Shown piece after piece: positions 61,285-64,000 of a DNA stretch of 64,000 nt. The notes under the pieces are model-generated. The model made no database searches, was not told the DNA's origin, and saw only the letters and a program-made list of their open reading frames with translations. Source of the stretch: JAJYKC01 sp963823105. Its GTDB lineage: Bacteria > Acidobacteriota > Terriglobia > Bryobacterales > Bryobacteraceae. The translations under genes and the position numbers were made by a program. Location of the stretch: NCBI GenBank assembly GCA_963823105.1, contig CAWGKC010000001.1, positions 620,001-684,000 on the forward strand. The letters run 5' to 3'. The stretch's first letter is position 1; each line of letters begins with the position of its first letter.

Positions 61285-61808
61285 ACCTGCGGCCCGCGAA
61301 TCCGAGTCACCCCCCCATGGTGACGCAATCCGTGACGCAAGCGTGACGGAGGGGACGGAAGTCTAGCTAAACACGACGCGCCATTCCCTCCCGCCGCCAC
61401 CCCTCCAAAATCGCGGTCACAACCTTCGAAAATATTTCTATCTAACTCTCCCTAAATAACTTGCACCCCATCCGCGCCTTTCCCCCATCGTCCTTTTTCC
61501 ACCCCCCGCGCTATCGTGTAACCAAGAGCGAGACGACTGATCATCTTCGTCCTCGCCGCTAAGTGGTTTCCACCCTAGGCCCTGGAGATCGCGAATGCAA
61601 AAAGGTGGGCGTTGGCCGCTCGCGTTTGACGCGGTCCCTAACCTGTGCAAGGGCAAATGAACGGGTTTTAGAATCTTCGTAAAAAAGCAACGTTGCACCA
61701 TAAGTGAAAGCAAGGAAACGAACGAAAGAAAGTAAATCGAAGAGGAACGGCAAACAGGAGCCAGCCAGAGGCGAGACGCTCGTGGGATAACTATGTTACA
61801 AGGGGCGC
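61285..61808. other. Gene-poor, lower-GC region upstream of the GntR operon
   Basis: About 520 nt contain no gene I can support. Near the left end GTGACG occurs three times with 11-12 nt spacing (61323-61347, GTGACGCAATCC GTGACGCAAGC GTGACGG). The rest is notably less GC-rich than the window and has runs of A on the plus strand. A 64-codon minus-strand frame at 61559-61753 has no ribosome-binding site or known motif. The region could be a decayed gene, an untranslated RNA or a dispersed repeat. Confidence 0.4.
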
Positions 61809-61837
61809 TTGACATCTGCCGTCACATGTGTTACATA
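61809..61837 (+). promoter_or_regulatory. Sigma-70-type promoter of the gntR-ABC operon
   Basis: TTGACA (61809-61814) and TACATA (61832-61837) are separated by exactly 17 bp. The predicted start point, 6-7 nt after the -10, coincides with the GTG of the GntR gene at 61844. It is the best-scoring promoter by eye in the window. Confidence 0.7.
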
Positions 61838-61853
61838 GTGACTGTGACACTAT
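61835..61853 (+). promoter_or_regulatory. Candidate GntR operator
   Basis: A perfect inverted repeat ATAGTG-N7-CACTAT overlaps the -10 box and the predicted transcription start. YtrA-subfamily regulators bind short palindromes at their own promoters, so this is a likely autoregulatory site. Confidence 0.6.
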
Positions 61854-62260
61854 TCGGATTCGCCCTCAAGCCAGGCCAATCCATCTTCGATCAAGTAGTT
61901 TTTGCCGCGACGAAGGCGTTTGTCAGCGGACAGTTTCAGCCGGGTCAAGCCTTTCCCTCGGTTCGCGCGCTCGCCTCCGATTTGAAGATTCACCCCAATA
62001 CGGCGCACAAAGTCGTTCAACACCTGATACAGGAACGGTGGCTCGAAGTGCAGCCTGGGATCGGCACGGTTGTCGCGGAGCGTCCCGCGGCCCGCGCCGG
62101 AGATCGCCAGCGGCTGCTGCAGCATGAAGTGGAGCAACTGGTTGTCGAAGCCCTTCGCGTCGGCGTCCATTTGGAGGACGTCGTCGACGCCATCGAAACG
62201 CGGTGGGCCAAACTTAGCGGCGGCGCGCGGCCGGCGGCGCGGGAGGTCAGCCGCAAGTGA
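61844..62260 (+). CDS. GntR-family transcriptional regulator, YtrA subfamily
   Basis: This protein of about 138 residues is a short GntR regulator with only the winged helix and a two-helix tail, as in YtrA. Family blocks are FALKPGQSIFDQVVFAA, GQFQPGQAFPSVRALASDLKIHPNTAHKVVQHL and LEVQPGIGTVVAE. Homology begins right after a GTG at 61844, which is also the predicted transcription start, so a leaderless mRNA is likely; upstream in-frame ATGs at 61793 and 61826 would lie within or before the promoter. Its stop overlaps the GTG start of the ABC ATPase, so regulator and transporter are translationally coupled. Confidence 0.9.
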   Translation: MTLFGFALKPGQSIFDQVVFAATKAFVSGQFQPGQAFPSVRALASDLKIHPNTAHKVVQHLIQERWLEVQPGIGTVVAERPAARAGDRQRLLQHEVEQLVVEALRVGVHLEDVVDAIETRWAKLSGGARPAAREVSRK

Positions 62261-63156
62261 TCGTCGAAGTCAACAATCTGTGGAAGCGATACGGCCGGTA
62301 TGAGGCGCTGCGGGGGCTCGAATTCGGGATCCCCGAGGGCAGTGCGTTCGCGCTCGTCGGTCCCAACGGAGCCGGCAAAACCACGTTGATCCGGATTCTG
62401 ATGAATTTACTGCAACCGTCGCGAGGCGCCGCCACCATTCTCGGCGTGGACTCTCGCTCGATCGCGCCGCGGGAGCTGGCCGCCATCGGTTACGTCTCCG
62501 AAAATCAGGATCTGCCCGGCGGATTGACCGTCGACGAATACCTCGACTACTTGCGCCCGTTTTACCGGCGATGGGACCGCGCCCTCGAGCTATCGATGCT
62601 CCGCGAGATGCAACTGCCGCCGGCACGCAAGATCCGGCACCTGTCCCATGGCATGCGCATCAAAATGGCGCTCGTCTGCGCCCTTTCTTTCCGGCCGCGG
62701 CTGCTGATTCTCGACGAACCTTTCGCCGGACTCGATCCACTCGTGCGCGACGAGCTGATGGATGGGCTCCTCCGCCGCGCCGGCGAGTTGACGATTCTCA
62801 TCGCGTCTCATGAGCTCGCCGAGATCGAAGGCCTCGCCACCGACATTGGATTCCTCCACGCGGGCCGCATGATGTTCCAGGAGCCGATGAGCAGTCTCAC
62901 CAGGCGTTGCCGCGAAGTGTATATCACGCTCGATGCGCCCGCCCAGTTGCCGCATCCGCTTCCCGCGCATTGGCTTCACCCGCGCGTCGCGGGCAACGTG
63001 CTGATGTTTGTCGATACGCAATTCTCCGACGACACTTCGGAGGAGCTGGTGCGAACGCTGTGCGAAGGCGTCCGTTACATCGACGCGAAACCGATGACCC
63101 TTCGATCCATCTTCACTGCGCTCGCGCCCTCAGCTCATGACGGAGTTTTGCCGTGA
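62257..63156 (+). CDS. ABC transporter ATP-binding protein
   Basis: This 299-residue ATPase has Walker A GPNGAGKTTLIR, a Q-loop in VSENQDLPGG, an ABC signature reading LSHGMRIKMAL (His and Met in place of GG/Q), Walker B LLILDEPFAGLD and the switch histidine in IASHELAEIE. It begins with GTG overlapping the GntR stop by 4 nt, and its own stop overlaps the permease GTG. The set regulator-ATPase-permease matches ytrAB-type operons, which respond to cell-envelope stress or export peptides and antibiotics; the ligand is not known here. Confidence 0.94.
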   Translation: MIVEVNNLWKRYGRYEALRGLEFGIPEGSAFALVGPNGAGKTTLIRILMNLLQPSRGAATILGVDSRSIAPRELAAIGYVSENQDLPGGLTVDEYLDYLRPFYRRWDRALELSMLREMQLPPARKIRHLSHGMRIKMALVCALSFRPRLLILDEPFAGLDPLVRDELMDGLLRRAGELTILIASHELAEIEGLATDIGFLHAGRMMFQEPMSSLTRRCREVYITLDAPAQLPHPLPAHWLHPRVAGNVLMFVDTQFSDDTSEELVRTLCEGVRYIDAKPMTLRSIFTALAPSAHDGVLP

Positions 63157-64000
63157 TGGTCTGGCACATTTTCAAGAAAGATTGGAGGCTGCTGTGGCCG
63201 CTCGTCGCGGCGCTGACGGTCTTCCAATGCCTTCTGGCATTCGCCCGTTTCGCGGCGGGGCGCTTTCTCAATGGCCTCCCGACGGTGCCCGCATCGCTTC
63301 TGGAACTCCTGGCCGCCGCCACCGTCATCACGCTGGCCGTGCATCGGGATCCGATACCGGGCATTCGTCAGGATTGGCTGGTGCGCCCCATTGCGCGCCG
63401 TGACTTATTCCTCGCCAAACTCCTCTTCGCCGTCCTGCTCGTCCAAGGTCCGTGGTTCGTCACCGACGTCCTGCAAGGAGTAGCCAACGGTTTCCCGTTT
63501 TCTCAATCGGCCGCCGCAGCCGCCTCCTGCGCCGTGTGGGTGCTGCTGACCTTGACTCTGCCTGTGCTGGCGTTCGCCGCGCTCACCTCCGGCATCACGG
63601 AAGCGTTCGTGGCCGCGCTCGGAATCTTTGCCGTCGTGATTGCGGCGTTGATTGTCCCAGGCCTCATCGGCGCAACCGATCCCACGGCGCTTACGGGCTT
63701 CGCATGGGTTCCGTCGTTGCTGCGGGAAGCGCTGCTGCTCGCCGCCGCCGCCGGCGTGTTGGTTCTCCAGTACCGCCGGCGCCGCACCCTCGCCGCGCGC
63801 GTTCTGTTTGCCGTCGCGCTCGTCGCCGGACAATGCGCAACGTTTCTGCCGTGGCGTGCGACGTATCGCCTGGCTCAGTTACTAACAGGCAATTCGCGAA
63901 ACGATCCCGGCATCGCAGTCGCGTTTGCGCCGGGAGCGGGAAGATTTCGACCCGCACCCGGCCAGGGTCTCGACGACGTGCTGGAGAAGCCCGGCTTCGG
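63153..64000 (+). CDS. ABC transporter permease subunit, 3' end outside window
   Basis: A frame open from GTG 63153 to the right edge encodes MMVWHIFKKDWRLLWPLVAAL followed by at least five hydrophobic segments (for example LLELLAAATVITLAVH, CAVWVLLTLTLPVLAFAALTSG, FVAALGIFAVVIAALIVPGL, EALLLAAAAGVLVL and RVLFAVALVAGQCATFLPW). The pattern WLVRPIARRDLFLAKLLF is typical of ABC-2-type permeases. The GTG overlaps the ATPase stop by 4 nt. The remaining C-terminal part lies outside the window. Confidence 0.88.
   Translation, partial: MMVWHIFKKDWRLLWPLVAALTVFQCLLAFARFAAGRFLNGLPTVPASLLELLAAATVITLAVHRDPIPGIRQDWLVRPIARRDLFLAKLLFAVLLVQGPWFVTDVLQGVANGFPFSQSAAAAASCAVWVLLTLTLPVLAFAALTSGITEAFVAALGIFAVVIAALIVPGLIGATDPTALTGFAWVPSLLREALLLAAAAGVLVLQYRRRRTLAARVLFAVALVAGQCATFLPWRATYRLAQLLTGNSRNDPGIAVAFAPGAGRFRPAPGQGLDDVLEKPGF

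Noticed and set aside
61559..61753. A 64-codon minus-strand gene
   Set aside because: No ribosome-binding site, no known motif, and atypical composition.

Overview
The window is GC-rich and densely coded. Its gene content points to an acidobacterium close to the Solibacter/Bryobacter group. Three proteins carry the paralogous domain first named from Solibacter (TIGR03437). Two are large acidobacterial-type orphan ABC permeases. Others are secreted NHL, SBBP and LVIVD propellers, paired carboxypeptidase-regulatory-like proteins, and Tat-exported MocA-type oxidoreductases. This placement is inferred from family content; no rRNA is present.

Layout. 0-5.4 kb: the 5' part of glmS on the minus strand, a TlpA-like thioredoxin, and two overlapping secreted beta-sandwich proteins. 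5.5-6.7 kb: a HipA-like kinase overlapping a DUF3037 gene. 6.7-9.6 kb: a MocA oxidoreductase coupled to a class III aminotransferase with a broken frame. 9.6-14 kb: a very large hybrid sensor kinase with a periplasmic propeller. 14-19 kb: an interrupted secreted protein, an ankyrin protein, tRNA-Leu(UAA) and a higBA-type toxin-antitoxin pair. 19-26 kb: SBBP protein, matrixin-type metalloprotease, NHL protein. 26-31.5 kb: an orphan ABC permease, then a ThuA/PQQ-dehydrogenase operon. 31.6-38.2 kb: a catabolic run of isochorismatase-like hydrolase, MocA oxidoreductase, sugar isomerase-like TIM barrel, enolase-superfamily enzyme and prolyl oligopeptidase. 38.2-44.1 kb: esterase, HicB-like small protein, alpha/beta hydrolase, metallophosphoesterase, membrane-fused spermidine synthase. 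44.1-48.3 kb: aceB (malate synthase) with a TPR-Fis regulator in one operon, divergent from adk, with a palindrome array between them. 48.3-49.7 kb: a second higBA pair followed by an AlkD-like gene. 49.8-61.3 kb: ManD-like enzyme, LVIVD protein, second ABC permease, SGNH hydrolase, ComM/YifB ATPase, exported methyltransferase, pentapeptide protein and an unknown. 61.8-64 kb: a GntR (YtrA-type) regulator with its ABC transporter operon, running off the window.

A striking property is the number of simple frame breaks. I count 13 apparent 1-base shifts in 10 otherwise well-preserved genes, most looking like one extra base. Coding continues cleanly in another frame after each break. Indel errors in the assembly are the simplest explanation; recent pseudogene formation is the alternative. 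Affected genes are annotated across the break and flagged.

The most interesting non-coding signals are: a set of phased 13-bp palindromes (GGnCAAnTTGnCC-like) upstream of aceB; a near-consensus promoter whose predicted start point falls on the GTG of the GntR gene, implying a leaderless mRNA; AT-rich inverted repeats directly upstream of both toxin genes; and a perfect 12-bp inverted repeat near 18.7 kb.
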